A DNA stretch of 64,000 nt from Methylorubrum thiocyanatum (GCA_014138645.1 JACJIB010000005.1:310001-374000); one strand, 5' to 3'; positions 25,702-34,683 are shown, numbered from the stretch's first letter. Notes: generated by a model from the sequence alone, not told the origin. Made by a program: numbers and translations.

Positions 25702-25978
25702 TCCGGCCGCCCGCCATTGACTGGAGATCGGAAATCTTCGGACGATCGCAATGGGAGATCGTTGAAATCTCAAACGATCATTGGATGGAATAATCGTCTC
25801 GTCGCAGCATCTCCTGCACGGGGGAACACCTTTCCGCCGGGAAGCCCTGAATCGACGACATGGGTTTCCGGCGGCGAGACCGGACCGTTCCGACCGACGC
25901 CAAGGCCGTCGACCGACGTCGACACCGAGATTCGGCGACTGGCCAACGCGGCTCAACAAACGATTCCAGGGAGACATC

Positions 25979-27196
25979 ATGCGCCATCTGCACGAACCGT
26001 TTAATCGCCGCCTCGTCCTGGGTGGCCTCGGCCTCGGTAGCCTCGCCGCCGCGATGCCGGCTTGGGCCGCGGGCTCGGTGAAGCTTCCGCTGCCCGGCGG
26101 CCCGGACGAGCGGGCGCTGACCACGGCCTTTCCGGGCAAGGGCGAGATGATCATCCAGCGCACCCATCCGCCGCTGCTGGAGACGCCGTTCTCGGTGTTC
26201 GACGAGGGCGTGTTCACCCCCAACGACCGCTTCTACGTGCGCTGGCACTGGGCCTCGATCCCGACCGAGGTCGATGCCGGTACCTTTCGGCTGAAGGTCC
26301 ACGGCCATGTCGAGAAGGAGCTCTCCCTCGACGCCATCGCCGGTCTGCCGCGCTTCGAGATCGCCGCGGTGAACCAGTGCTCGGGCAATTCGCGTGGGCT
26401 GTTCGAGCCGCGGGTGCCCGGCGCGCAATGGGCCAACGGCTCGATGGGCAATGCCCGCTGGACCGGCGTGCGGCTCAAGGACGTGCTCGCAAAGGCCGGG
26501 GTGAAGGCCGGTGCCGTGCAGGTGCGCTTCAACGGCCTCGACGCGCCGGTGGTCGACGACGCGCCGGACTTCAAGAAGTCGCTCGATCTCGACCACGCCA
26601 ACAATGGTGAGGTGATGATCGCCTACGCGATGAATGGCGAGCAATTGCCGCTTCTCAACGGCTTCCCGCTCCGCCTCGTGGTGCCGGGCTGGTACTCGAC
26701 CTACTGGGTCAAGATGCTGTCCGACATCGAGGTCCTGGACAAGCCCGACGAGCAATACTGGATGAAGACCGCCTACCGCATCCCGGACGTGCCGGGCGCC
26801 AACATCAAGCCCGGCCAGACCGGCTTCAAGACGGTGCCGATCAACAAGATGGTGCCGCGCTCGTTCGTCACCAACCTGCAGGACGGCGCCAAGGTGGCGG
26901 CTGGAACGCCGGTGGCCATCCGCGGCATCGCCTTCGGCGGCGATTGCGGGGTGAAGACGGTCGAGTTCTCCGGAGACGGCGGAGCGACGTGGATTCCGGC
27001 GCAGCTCGGCGCGGACGAGGGCCCCTACAGCTTCCGCCGCTTCGACGGCAGCCTGCCGGCGCTGGCCGCCGGGATCCACACGGTGAGGGTCCGCTGCACC
27101 AACGCCAACGGCGTCGCGCAACCGATGGACCGCGTCTGGAACGGGGCCGGCTTCATGCAGAACGGCATCGAGACCGTATCTCTCCAGGCCGCTTGA
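25979..27196 (+). CDS. sorA: Periplasmic sulfite dehydrogenase, molybdopterin subunit
   Basis: A 405-residue protein with a Tat-type signal (FNRRLVLGGLGLGSLAA, cleavage near AWAAG), a molybdenum-cofactor sulfite-oxidase domain and a C-terminal dimerisation domain. The cysteine that binds molybdenum is C134 in AVNQCSGNSRG; WTGVRLKDVL follows as in SorA. The enzyme oxidises sulfite to sulfate outside the cell membrane and passes electrons to cytochrome c. The ATG at 25979 follows CCAGGGAGAC and precedes the Tat motif at the right distance. The cytochrome gene is 11 bp downstream. Confidence 0.88.
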   Translation: MRHLHEPFNRRLVLGGLGLGSLAAAMPAWAAGSVKLPLPGGPDERALTTAFPGKGEMIIQRTHPPLLETPFSVFDEGVFTPNDRFYVRWHWASIPTEVDAGTFRLKVHGHVEKELSLDAIAGLPRFEIAAVNQCSGNSRGLFEPRVPGAQWANGSMGNARWTGVRLKDVLAKAGVKAGAVQVRFNGLDAPVVDDAPDFKKSLDLDHANNGEVMIAYAMNGEQLPLLNGFPLRLVVPGWYSTYWVKMLSDIEVLDKPDEQYWMKTAYRIPDVPGANIKPGQTGFKTVPINKMVPRSFVTNLQDGAKVAAGTPVAIRGIAFGGDCGVKTVEFSGDGGATWIPAQLGADEGPYSFRRFDGSLPALAAGIHTVRVRCTNANGVAQPMDRVWNGAGFMQNGIETVSLQAA

Positions 27197-27207
27197 GGAG
27201 AACAGCC

Positions 27208-27546
27208 ATGATTGACATCCGCCCTGCGGCCTTGATCGCCGCGCTCATACTGTCGCCCCTGGTGGCGCTCGCCGCCCCGGCTCCCGAGCCGATGCGATTC
27301 ACCTCGCAGTCGATCGAGATGCCGACTTCCGACCGAATCTTTCCGGATGGGCCGGGGGCGGAGGCGGTCAACAACAACTGCCTCGCCTGCCATTCGGCCG
27401 GGATGGTGCTGACCCAGCCCAAGCTCACGAAGGCGCAGTGGACCGAGACCGTGAACAAGATGGTCCATGTCTACAAGGCGCCGGTCGATCAGGCCGACGT
27501 GCAGACCATCGTCGATTACCTCACGGCGCTGAAGCCCACACCCTGA
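27208..27546 (+). CDS. sorB: Sulfite dehydrogenase cytochrome c subunit
   Basis: A 112-residue monohaem cytochrome c: signal peptide ending ALA-APAPEP, haem motif CLACH (in NNNCLACHSAGMV) and a C-terminal WTETVNKMVHVYKAPV helix with the methionine ligand candidate. It is the expected SorB partner, taking electrons from the SorA molybdenum centre to the respiratory chain. GAGGAGAAC lies before the ATG. A stable stem-loop follows the stop. Confidence 0.88.
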   Translation: MIDIRPAALIAALILSPLVALAAPAPEPMRFTSQSIEMPTSDRIFPDGPGAEAVNNNCLACHSAGMVLTQPKLTKAQWTETVNKMVHVYKAPVDQADVQTIVDYLTALKPTP

Positions 27547-27556
27547 GTCCCCTGAA

Positions 27557-27593
27557 CCCCGAGGCCGTCGTACTTTTTTCGCTGGCCTCGGGG
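27557..27593 (+). terminator. Stem-loop after sorB
   Basis: CCCCGAGGCC and GGCCTCGGGG form a perfect 10-bp stem around a 17-nt loop that contains a T6 run; it starts 10 bp after the sorB stop. There is no T tract after the stem. It may terminate or stabilise the sorAB message. Confidence 0.5.
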
Positions 27594-27732
27594 AATAGAC
27601 CACCCTCGCTGGCATCTCCTTGAGGCGATGTACGGCCGGACCAGTCCCGCACTACGCAAACCGACTACGAACCCGCCCTCACGGCCGGCCCCTGGCTGCC
27701 GAACGAGCGCGCATGCTCGAAAGACACGCTTC

Positions 27733-28716
27733 ATGACCCAAATCCGCACCAGCCTGCGTGCCCTCCTTGCGGGAGCCGCCTTGCTCCTCGCCCAGCACCA
27801 ACCTGGATTCGCCGCCGGCTTCGACGGCGCAATCAAGAACAACGCGCTGGCCCTGAACGCTGCCGGCACGGTCGCCGCGGTGTCGAACAGCGAGGAGAGC
27901 GCCGTCATCGTCTACGACGTCGCCAAGGGCACGGTGCTGCGCCGCCTCGACGGCTTCGTGACGCCGCGCAACATCGTGTTCGCACCGGACGGCGCCCGCT
28001 TCTACGTCTCCGACAGCGGCACCGGCCGGATCACGATCTACGAGACCGCCACCGGCAAGGAGGCCGGCGTTCTCGCCGCCGGCCCCGGGGCCTTCGGCAC
28101 GGTGCTCTCGGCCGACGGCACCAAGCTCTACGTCAACAACGAAGCCGCGAGCACGCTGACCGTGTTCGACACCAAGACCCTGCTGGCAGATGCCGTGATC
28201 CCCGGCTTTTCGCAGCCGCGCCAGGGCGTGAAGCTGTCTCCGGACGGCAAGACCGTGTTCGTGACGAACTTCCTCGGCGACAAGATCACGTTGGTCGATA
28301 CCGCCACGAACAAGATCACCGGCGAGATCGCCGGGTTCGACAAGCTGCGCGCCATCTCGATCACCAAGGACGGCAGGACGCTGTTTGCCGCCAACAGCGG
28401 CCGCAATACCATCGGCGTGGTCGATGTCGCCGCCCGCAAGGTCACCTCCGAGGTGGCGGTGGGCAAGGACCCCTACGGGGCCGCGCTGACCCCGGACGGG
28501 CGCTTCGTCTATTCGGGCAACCTCAAGGACAATTCGCTTTCGGTGATCGACACCGGCACGCTCAAGGTCGTCGGCACTGTGACCGGCCTGAACGAGCCGC
28601 GCCAAGCGATCGCGTTCTCCGCCGACAACGCCCACGCCTACGTCCTCAACCGCGACCTCAGCGTCGCCGTGGTGGATCGCGCCAAGAACGCGGTGGTCTC
28701 GACGATGAAGCCGTGA
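27733..28716 (+). CDS. Periplasmic YVTN-type beta-propeller protein
   Basis: A 327-residue protein with a signal peptide (SLRALLAGAALLLAQ, cleavage near GFAAG) and repeated propeller blades such as NIVFAPDGARFYVSDSGTG, VKLSPDGKTVFVTNFLGD and AALTPDGRFVYSGNLKDN. Such proteins act as binding or scaffold proteins in the periplasm; no catalytic residues can be named. It lies between the two sulfite-oxidase-family genes and may support electron transfer or cofactor handling, but this is inferred from position. Confidence 0.8.
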   Translation: MTQIRTSLRALLAGAALLLAQHQPGFAAGFDGAIKNNALALNAAGTVAAVSNSEESAVIVYDVAKGTVLRRLDGFVTPRNIVFAPDGARFYVSDSGTGRITIYETATGKEAGVLAAGPGAFGTVLSADGTKLYVNNEAASTLTVFDTKTLLADAVIPGFSQPRQGVKLSPDGKTVFVTNFLGDKITLVDTATNKITGEIAGFDKLRAISITKDGRTLFAANSGRNTIGVVDVAARKVTSEVAVGKDPYGAALTPDGRFVYSGNLKDNSLSVIDTGTLKVVGTVTGLNEPRQAIAFSADNAHAYVLNRDLSVAVVDRAKNAVVSTMKP

Positions 28717-28795
28717 CCGATCGCGCGTCGGGTGCCTTACCGGCTCCCGGCGCGTTCTCATCGACGACACGTCACGAACGCAGGACAAAGACCCC

Positions 28796-29881
28796 ATGCT
28801 CGGCCTGTTCCAGGGCAAGGACCGCCTCATCGTCCACGGCAAGGCGCCCTACAACGCCGAGCCACCGCTCGATCGTCTGCGCGCGGCCTTCCTCACCGAT
28901 CAGGCCGACTTCTACGTCCGCAGCCACGGCGACATCCCGGACCTCGACGCCGACAGCTACCGCTTGACCGTCGACGGGATGGTCGCCGTGCCGCTCGATC
29001 TCTCCCTCGCTGACCTCAAGACGCGCTTCGCCCACGTGACCGTCACGGCGGTGATGCAATGCGCCGGCAACCGCCGGGCCGACATGCTGGCCGTGGCCCC
29101 GGTCTCCGGCGACCCGTGGGCGCCCGGCGCCATCGGTAATGCGGAATGGACCGGCGTGCGGCTCGCCGACGTGCTGCACGCAGCCGGCATCGATGCGGAT
29201 GATGAGCGCCACGTCGCCTTCGAGAGCCACGACCGAATCGCGGACACGGATACGCGCTTCGGCGCCTCGATCCCGCTGGCCAAGGCGCTGGCCCCCGAGA
29301 CGCTGCTTGCCTTCGCGATGAACGGCGAGCCTCTCGCCCCCGAGCACGGCCATCCGTTGCGCGTGGTGGTGCCGGGATTTGCCGGCATCCGCAGTCCGAA
29401 ATGGCTCGCCCGGATCACGGTGCAGGACCGGCCCTCTGACAACCCGATGCAGACCGACGACTACAAGCTGTTTCCGCCCGACGTGACGGCCGAAACCGCG
29501 GACCCCACCCACGGCCTCACCATCGAGGCGATGCCGCTCAACAGCGCGATCTGCGAGCCCGCCCGCGGCGCGACGTTGAAGGCCGGCCGGCACGCGATCC
29601 GCGGCTACGCCATCGCCAGCGACCGCGCGGTCGCGCGCGTCGACGTCTCGACGGATGGCGGCCACAACTGGGCGCAGGCCCGGATCGAGCGCGACCCCGA
29701 CGCGCCCTACGCCTGGACGTTCTGGGAAATCGAGCGCGAGTTGACGACCGGCGAGCATGAACTCGCGGTGCGGGCCTGGGATTCCGCCGGCCAGACCCAG
29801 CCGGCCGCGCCCGACGACACCTGGAACTACAAGGGCTACCTCAGCGCCGCATGGCACCGGGTGCGGGTGACGGTGGCCTAA
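28796..29881 (+). CDS. Second sulfite-oxidase-family molybdoenzyme
   Basis: A 361-residue Moco protein of the sulfite oxidase superfamily. C89 in AVMQCAGNRRADM is the molybdenum ligand; NAEWTGVRLADVLHAAG and HGHPLRVVVPGFAGIRSPKW are family blocks, and a C-terminal dimerisation domain ends in WNYKGYLSAAWHRV. Unlike the SorA at 25979 it has no signal peptide and resembles the plant and animal sulfite oxidases more. It could oxidise sulfite in the cytoplasm or act on another substrate. Confidence 0.82.
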   Translation: MLGLFQGKDRLIVHGKAPYNAEPPLDRLRAAFLTDQADFYVRSHGDIPDLDADSYRLTVDGMVAVPLDLSLADLKTRFAHVTVTAVMQCAGNRRADMLAVAPVSGDPWAPGAIGNAEWTGVRLADVLHAAGIDADDERHVAFESHDRIADTDTRFGASIPLAKALAPETLLAFAMNGEPLAPEHGHPLRVVVPGFAGIRSPKWLARITVQDRPSDNPMQTDDYKLFPPDVTAETADPTHGLTIEAMPLNSAICEPARGATLKAGRHAIRGYAIASDRAVARVDVSTDGGHNWAQARIERDPDAPYAWTFWEIERELTTGEHELAVRAWDSAGQTQPAAPDDTWNYKGYLSAAWHRVRVTVA

Positions 29882-29884
29882 GCC

Positions 29885-30256
29885 TCACACCCAGAGCAGC
29901 GCGGTGGCCGCGAGGCTTGAGATTGCAATCAATAGGGCTGCAATCCCGACTGTGAGGAGGCGCGGCATCATCGGGATCTCGGCATGGGCGAGACGCGTCC
30001 GGATCGCCCGGTCCCGCCAAGCCGCGCCCGCGAACGAGGCGAGCGCACAGGCGATCAGCGTCAGCGACAGCACCTTCAACGGCCAGACCGCGAGCACCTC
30101 CCGCAGAAAGCGCTGCGCGGCGAGGCCGACGCCGAGGAACGCGAGGCCGGTGCGAAGCCACGCCACGAAGGTGCGCTCGGCCGCGAGCACCGTGCGGTCC
30201 TCGGCGAGCCTCACCCGGGGATCGTCGGGGGGCACCGGTTTCGCGGGCTCGCTCAT
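29885..30256 (-). CDS. DUF202 membrane protein
   Basis: A 123-residue protein with three membrane helices. The DUF202 signature LAEDRTVLAAERTFVAWLRT is at about residues 17-36, followed by LAFLGVGLAAQRF. The ATG overlaps the stop of the LysR gene (ATGA). Function of the family is unknown. It is the last gene of a minus-strand operon and converges on the sulfite-oxidase gene with only 3 bp between stops. Confidence 0.8.
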   Translation of the reverse strand: MSEPAKPVPPDDPRVRLAEDRTVLAAERTFVAWLRTGLAFLGVGLAAQRFLREVLAVWPLKVLSLTLIACALASFAGAAWRDRAIRTRLAHAEIPMMPRLLTVGIAALLIAISSLAATALLWV

Positions 30257-31143
30257 TTGATGTTCGCTGTCGCGATCAGGTCGAGCAACACGTCGGCGGC
30301 CCGGCTGCGGTAGCGCTCCTTGTGGCGCAGCACCCGGAACGGCCGGCTTGGCAAGTCGAACGCTGCCCGCACCAGGGTCCCGGCCCGGAGTGCTGCGGCC
30401 ACCACGGTCTCGGACAAAACGGCGGCCCCGCCCCCGGCCTCGACGGCGGCGCGGACCGCCTCGTTCGAGGGTAGTTCGAGCAAGATCTGGAGTTGGGCCG
30501 GGGCGAGGCCGGCCTCCGTGAGCGCAGCCTCGAAGGCCGAGCGGGTTCCCGATCCCGCCTCGCGCAGCACCCAATCGGCGCTGACAAGGTCTTCGGGTTC
30601 GAGGTCGGTCGCTCCGGCGAAGGGATGGCCGGGGGCGACCACGAGGACAAGCTGATCCCGCGCGATGGTGGTGCTCGCGAGCGTCGGGTCGTCGAGCGCC
30701 CCCTCGACGAAGCCAAGTTCGGCCGTTCCAGCCCGCACCGCGTCGGCGGCGTCGGTGGTGTTGCCCACCGCCAGACGGATGGCGATCTCAGGGTAGGCGC
30801 GGCGGAAGGCGACGAGGTGGCGCGGCAGCCAGTCGCTGGCGATGGTCTGGCTGGCGTAGAGCGCCAGCGTCCCGCGCCGCAGGCCGCTGAGGTCGGCGAG
30901 CACCAGTTCGGCGACCTCAGCCCGGGCCAGCACGGCGCGGGCCTCGGTGAGGAATACGCGCCCCGCCTCGGTCAACTCAATCCCGCGGCCGACCCGATGG
31001 AACAGCTTGGTGGCGTGCCGCCCCTCGATATTGGCGATCGCCGCGCTGACCGCCGACTGCACGAGGTTCAGTGCCTCGGCGGCCCGGGTCACGTGCTGCC
31101 GCTCGGCCACCGCCACGAAGATGCGAAGCTGGTCGAGGGTCAT
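30253..31143 (-). CDS. LysR-family transcriptional regulator
   Basis: A 296-residue regulator with an N-terminal winged helix (MTLDQLRIFVAVAERQHVTR, then SAVSAAIANIE) and a periplasmic-binding-like effector domain. It resembles the CysL/CbbR-type regulators that control sulfite or carbon genes; YeiE-like regulators of YeiH are of this kind too, but assignment to a target is inference. Its start overlaps the SGNH hydrolase stop and its stop overlaps DUF202, so it is expressed as part of the ECF operon rather than divergently from a target, which is unusual for LysR genes. Confidence 0.85.
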   Translation of the reverse strand: MTLDQLRIFVAVAERQHVTRAAEALNLVQSAVSAAIANIEGRHATKLFHRVGRGIELTEAGRVFLTEARAVLARAEVAELVLADLSGLRRGTLALYASQTIASDWLPRHLVAFRRAYPEIAIRLAVGNTTDAADAVRAGTAELGFVEGALDDPTLASTTIARDQLVLVVAPGHPFAGATDLEPEDLVSADWVLREAGSGTRSAFEAALTEAGLAPAQLQILLELPSNEAVRAAVEAGGGAAVLSETVVAAALRAGTLVRAAFDLPSRPFRVLRHKERYRSRAADVLLDLIATANIK

Positions 31144-32021
31144 GGTTGCCGGGCGGCCGCAGCGAACAGCTCGCCGATGGTGCGATAGCCGGCATCCGAG
31201 GGGTGCAGGTCGCGGCCCGGCGTGCAGAACAGCGTCAGCGCGCAGAGCCGGGCGACGGGATCGCCGGTGCGATTGAACGCGGGAAACACCAAGATCGTGC
31301 GGGCGCCAGCATCGGCTGCAGCGGCCACGATCACCCGATTGAGATCCTCGACGAAGCGGTCGCCGCCTTGATCTACTGCGGCGAGCCAGTTGTAATAGGT
31401 GCCGACGAGGATGTGCGCTCTGGGTGCCGCCTCCCGCAACTGCCCGAGGATCAGCTTGAGGTTGGCCTCGGCTCCCTTGAGCGCCGTCGGCCAGCGGGTC
31501 GCGATGCAGTCGGCGCCCTGATCGGCGCAGGCCGTTTGGACGGCGCGTAGGTCGTTGATGCCGATGTCGAGAGTGATCGTGCCGACGGTTCCGGGATGGG
31601 CGGCAAGATACGCGGTCGCCGCGGCAAGCTGCGCGCCCTGGTAGGGCACATGCAGGGGCAGCGGCGCGGTGCCGAAGGGCTTCCCGGTGGTGGCGAAGCC
31701 GCAGGGTCCGGCAATGAAGGAGGTCGTCGATTCGCCGGGGCAGCCGAGGTTGACCACCGTCAGGCCCGGCGCGGATCGCTTGAGATCGGCGGCAAGGACG
31801 TCGACGTAGCCCGTATCGAAGCTCTCGGGCCTCACTGCGCCTTCGGCGATCTGCCCCTTCAGCTTGCCGATCTGGAGGCCGTAGGCGAGCGAGTCCCCGA
31901 GCGCAAGGTAGGTCGGGGCCGGCTCGGCGATGACCGATTTCGGTACCCCGAGCCCCGCGAGAACGCTGAAGAGCACAATGGCCAAACTCCGGGCTAGGTT
32001 TGGTCGAACGGCGGTCGTCAT
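31140..32021 (-). CDS. Secreted SGNH/GDSL-family hydrolase
   Basis: A 293-residue exported esterase-type protein: signal peptide (AIVLFSVLAGLGVPKSVIA), catalytic block I ALGDSLAYG, block II glycine in NLGCPGES, block III GINDL and block V DLHPSDAGY with the catalytic Asp-His pair. It would hydrolyse esters of lipids or carbohydrates in the periplasm. The ATG at 32021 follows GGGGAGACAGG; an upstream ATG adds an arginine-rich tail. It sits between the anti-sigma factor and the LysR gene. Confidence 0.85.
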   Translation of the reverse strand: MTTAVRPNLARSLAIVLFSVLAGLGVPKSVIAEPAPTYLALGDSLAYGLQIGKLKGQIAEGAVRPESFDTGYVDVLAADLKRSAPGLTVVNLGCPGESTTSFIAGPCGFATTGKPFGTAPLPLHVPYQGAQLAAATAYLAAHPGTVGTITLDIGINDLRAVQTACADQGADCIATRWPTALKGAEANLKLILGQLREAAPRAHILVGTYYNWLAAVDQGGDRFVEDLNRVIVAAAADAGARTILVFPAFNRTGDPVARLCALTLFCTPGRDLHPSDAGYRTIGELFAAAARQP

Positions 32022-32046
32022 CCTGTCTCCCCGCTTCGTTCCGATC

Positions 32047-32850
32047 CTAGCGCCGTTCCGGCGCGAGGCCACGCACCTGCGCATCGATGGCCTGAGCGAC
32101 CGTCAATAGCCGCGCCTCGTCGGTGCGGCCGGTGACGACGTAGGACATGCCGCCATCGACCCACGAGAAGGCGGCGACGTCGCCCTCGCGGGCGAAGCGG
32201 AAGAGCGTGCGCCCGTCGCCGTCACCGACGCGGCTGTAGAGCGTCAGCCGGGTTCCGCGGTCGTCGTCGTACATCAGCATCGCCGCGGGCTCAGCGCCCG
32301 CCGGCAACAAGCGCCCGCCCATCAGGCGGAACCCCTGCGCCGCGAGGTCGGGGGCGGCAACCCTGTGACCGAGACGCTTCGAGAGCCAGGCCACGAGATG
32401 GGACTTATCGTCGGCACGCACCTCCACCGGATGCACAGCCTCGACGACGAAGGTGCGGAAAGCCGCGACCGCATCCTGTGTCGCCGGTGCCTCCGCTGCC
32501 ATCGCTGTCGTGGGCACACCGCGCAAGGAATGGCCGACCCAACCGCCGGCACCGCCGACCGCGAGGCAGAGCACGGCTGCAGCCGCCATGGGAAACCATC
32601 GTGCGCCAGCGTACCGATATCGCGAGCGGATGTTGGCCACCCGGAGCCGTGCCGGGATAGCCTCCTCGGCGATCGGCGCGAGGCGGGCGCGCAGGCGCTC
32701 ACGCATGACTCTATCTGCCGAGACCTCGGCCGCGCGCGCCGGGTTTTCTGCGAGCCATGCCTCGACCAGCGCCTGCCGCTCCGGTTCGAGACGACCGTCG
32801 ATCAGACTGTGCAGGTCGTCCTCGCCGACCGGGCGTGGGTCCCCGCTCAT
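32047..32850 (-). CDS. Membrane anti-sigma factor
   Basis: A 267-residue protein with a cytosolic N-terminal anti-sigma region (DDLHSLIDGRLEPERQ is the usual start), a single membrane helix at about 87-109 (WFPMAAAAVLCLAVGGAGGW) and a periplasmic domain. It should hold the adjacent ECF sigma factor inactive until an envelope signal arrives. No zinc-binding HxxxCxxC motif is visible, so it is not of the ZAS type. The start overlaps the sigma stop by 4 bp, the normal coupling for such pairs. Confidence 0.85.
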   Translation of the reverse strand: MSGDPRPVGEDDLHSLIDGRLEPERQALVEAWLAENPARAAEVSADRVMRERLRARLAPIAEEAIPARLRVANIRSRYRYAGARWFPMAAAAVLCLAVGGAGGWVGHSLRGVPTTAMAAEAPATQDAVAAFRTFVVEAVHPVEVRADDKSHLVAWLSKRLGHRVAAPDLAAQGFRLMGGRLLPAGAEPAAMLMYDDDRGTRLTLYSRVGDGDGRTLFRFAREGDVAAFSWVDGGMSYVVTGRTDEARLLTVAQAIDAQVRGLAPERR

Positions 32851-33392
32851 TTCACCCTCCTCAGGAGGCCTGTCCGGCCGGTTTCCAGAAAATTTCGCAT
32901 CCGCGTCCGCGCCCGGCTCAATCGCGACATCACCGTGCCGAGCGGCACGCCGAGCACCTGCGCGGCCTCGGCATAGGACAGATCCTCCACCGCCACGAGA
33001 AGCAGCACCGAGCGTTGTTCCTCGGGTAGTGCGTCGAGCCCGACGAGCACGTCGCGGGCCCCCAAAGCGGCCTCCGGGTCTGCGCCCGGATCGGGCACCT
33101 GCTCCAAGGCATCGGCGCCGAGATTGACGCCGCGCCGGCCCCGGCGCCGGACGGCGCCGAGGAACAGGTTGCGCTCAATCGTAAACAGCCATGCCCGGAG
33201 GTCGCCGTCGCGGCGGCGCCCGGACCATGCGGACAACGCTCGCTCCAGGGTGTCTTGGACGAGGTCGTCCGCCGCCTCGCGGTCTCGCAGCAGCGCGACG
33301 GCGTAGCGCCGCAGGGCCGGGATCTGCGGTTCGATCAGGGCACCGATCTCGTCCAACGACTTTTCCTGGTCAGAGGGGGCCAATCCAGGCAT
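32847..33392 (-). CDS. ECF-type RNA polymerase sigma factor
   Basis: A 181-residue sigma factor with region 2 (ALRRYAVALLRDREAADDLV, then QDTLERALSAW) and region 4 (LDALPEEQRSVLLLVAVEDL, then SYAEAAQVLGVPLGTVMSRL). It lacks the extended domains of sigma-70. With the coupled anti-sigma gene it should control an envelope-stress-type regulon. A repeated motif upstream of the operon (33819-33937) may be its promoter. Confidence 0.92.
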   Translation of the reverse strand: MPGLAPSDQEKSLDEIGALIEPQIPALRRYAVALLRDREAADDLVQDTLERALSAWSGRRRDGDLRAWLFTIERNLFLGAVRRRGRRGVNLGADALEQVPDPGADPEAALGARDVLVGLDALPEEQRSVLLLVAVEDLSYAEAAQVLGVPLGTVMSRLSRARTRMRNFLETGRTGLLRRVK

Positions 33393-33399
33393 TCACCGA

Positions 33400-33783
33400 T
33401 CAAGGCTTGGCGATGTGCCACGCTCCATTGAGGAAGCCGTCGCCGGTGGTGTCGCCGGGCTTGGCGTCCTTGGCGAAGGTGTAGAGCGGCTTGCCCTTGT
33501 AGGCCCACTGCATCGTGCCGTCGTCCCGCGTTACCGTCGTCCAATCGCCGCTGGCCGTCGAGCCGGAAGCGGCCGTCAGGGCTGGCCAGTTGGCGGCGCA
33601 GGGGCCGTTGCACATCGACTTGCCGCCCATGTCCTTGTCGAACGTGTAGAGGGTCATGCCTTGGGCATCGACGAGCGCCGGCCCCTTGGCGGTCTCGCCC
33701 GTCATGGCGGGCGCAGCGGCCTGGGCGGCCACGGCGGAGAAGGCGACAGCCGCGAAGGCGGCGCGGATCAACAGATTGCGCAT
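33400..33783 (-). CDS. Secreted COG4315 (lipoprotein-repeat) protein
   Basis: A 127-residue exported protein with signal peptide (LIRAAFAAVAFSAVAAQAAA) and two copies of the secreted repeat: DAQGMTLYTFDKDMGGKSMC and WAYKGKPLYTFAKDAKPGD, with the conserved CNGPCAANWPAL cysteine pair between. Proteins of this family are often encoded next to ECF sigma factors in Proteobacteria; the biochemical role is unknown, with metal or redox sensing suggested by the cysteines. It is the first gene of the operon, 7 bp ahead of sigma. Confidence 0.85.
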   Translation of the reverse strand: MRNLLIRAAFAAVAFSAVAAQAAAPAMTGETAKGPALVDAQGMTLYTFDKDMGGKSMCNGPCAANWPALTAASGSTASGDWTTVTRDDGTMQWAYKGKPLYTFAKDAKPGDTTGDGFLNGAWHIAKP

Positions 33784-34140
33784 GGGTGAGGTCTCCCGCG
33801 GTCGAGCATGACCGCATCGGGAGGGATGCCGAACGGGCGCCTCTATTCCGTGGACACACGAAAAAAGGTGATCCCATCGGCGTGAACGACATTCCGCTCC
33901 CGCCGCTGAATAAAGTCGGTACTCCGGCATCCCTCCCAGCGACACCGGATCGAGAAGAATCCGCATGTGCGGAGCACTGGGATTTTCCGTGACGGCGGCG
34001 TTGATGGCGAACTGTCTCGTCGGCGGCAGGGTGATGATGCGCCCAACCATGGCCGCTACCGAGCGTAGAAGCCCCGTCGGCGTCCTTCGTCGCGATGATG
34101 GGGTAGTCGATGGCGCAGATGCACGCCGACATGCCTGACG
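33784..34140. other. Promoter region of the ECF operon
   Basis: About 360 bp without a convincing gene. It contains two copies of CGGCATCCCTCCC in opposite orientation (listed separately) and an AT-richer block TCACCTTTTTTCGTGTG on the minus strand before the COG4315 gene. Long open frames here are arginine-rich antisense artefacts. Confidence 0.5.
33819..33937. promoter_or_regulatory. Inverted pair of a 13-bp motif, candidate divergent ECF promoters
   Basis: CGGCATCCCTCCC occurs on the minus strand at 33831-33819, directed at the COG4315-sigma operon, and on the plus strand at 33925-33937, directed at the propeller remnant at 34141. The two copies are identical over 13 bp with 93 bp between. 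A shared motif reading outward in both directions is what a pair of sigma-dependent -35 elements or operators would look like. Confidence 0.5.
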
Positions 34141-34683
34141 TCCGCGAACCTGGGCCTGCTCTATCGCGGCCAGCTCCTCGTCCACGGCATGGGCTTCTCG
34201 CCCGACCGCAAGATCGACACCGGCAGCAACGCGGTGATCGCCACGATCCCGATCGGCCAGGGTCCGGAGGGCGTGGCCTACGTCCCGGAGGCGGTGCCGG
34301 AGGGGGGCGCGCCGAACCTCCAGCCGCTGGGCGCGGCGGGCCAGTCGAGCACGCTGACGCTGGACGGGCCGGACGGCAAGGCGGCCACGCAGGTCACGCT
34401 GTTCGACCAGGGCGTGCTGCAGACCCTGCAGGCGGCGGTGACGGGCCTCACACCGAAGAAGCCCTACGTGCTGGCCCTCTCGGCCGATCCGAAGGGCGCC
34501 GGGCCGCTGGAGCCGCTGGCCGCCTTCATGACGAACCCGGCGGGCGCGGCCATCGTCAACGCCGTCGGCCCGATCCGGCAGGTGACGCAGAACGCAAATG
34601 CGGCTGCGCGACGCAGCCTCGTCATCGTCGAGGGCAAGCCCGGCGAGACCGGCGCGCCGGTCCAGACGCAGGCGCCGCGCTGA
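34141..34683 (+). pseudogene. YVTN beta-propeller gene with large internal deletion
   Basis: The frame opens with SANLGLLYRGQLLVHGMGFS, the beginning of a propeller domain in PQQ-linked YVTN proteins, and jumps after PDRK to NAVIATIPIGQGPEGVAYVP, the last blade of the same type of protein, followed by the C-terminal domain. Most blades are missing and no signal peptide or start precedes it. The C-terminal 130 residues are intact-looking. An ATG at 34189 could still yield a 164-residue product. Confidence 0.6.
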
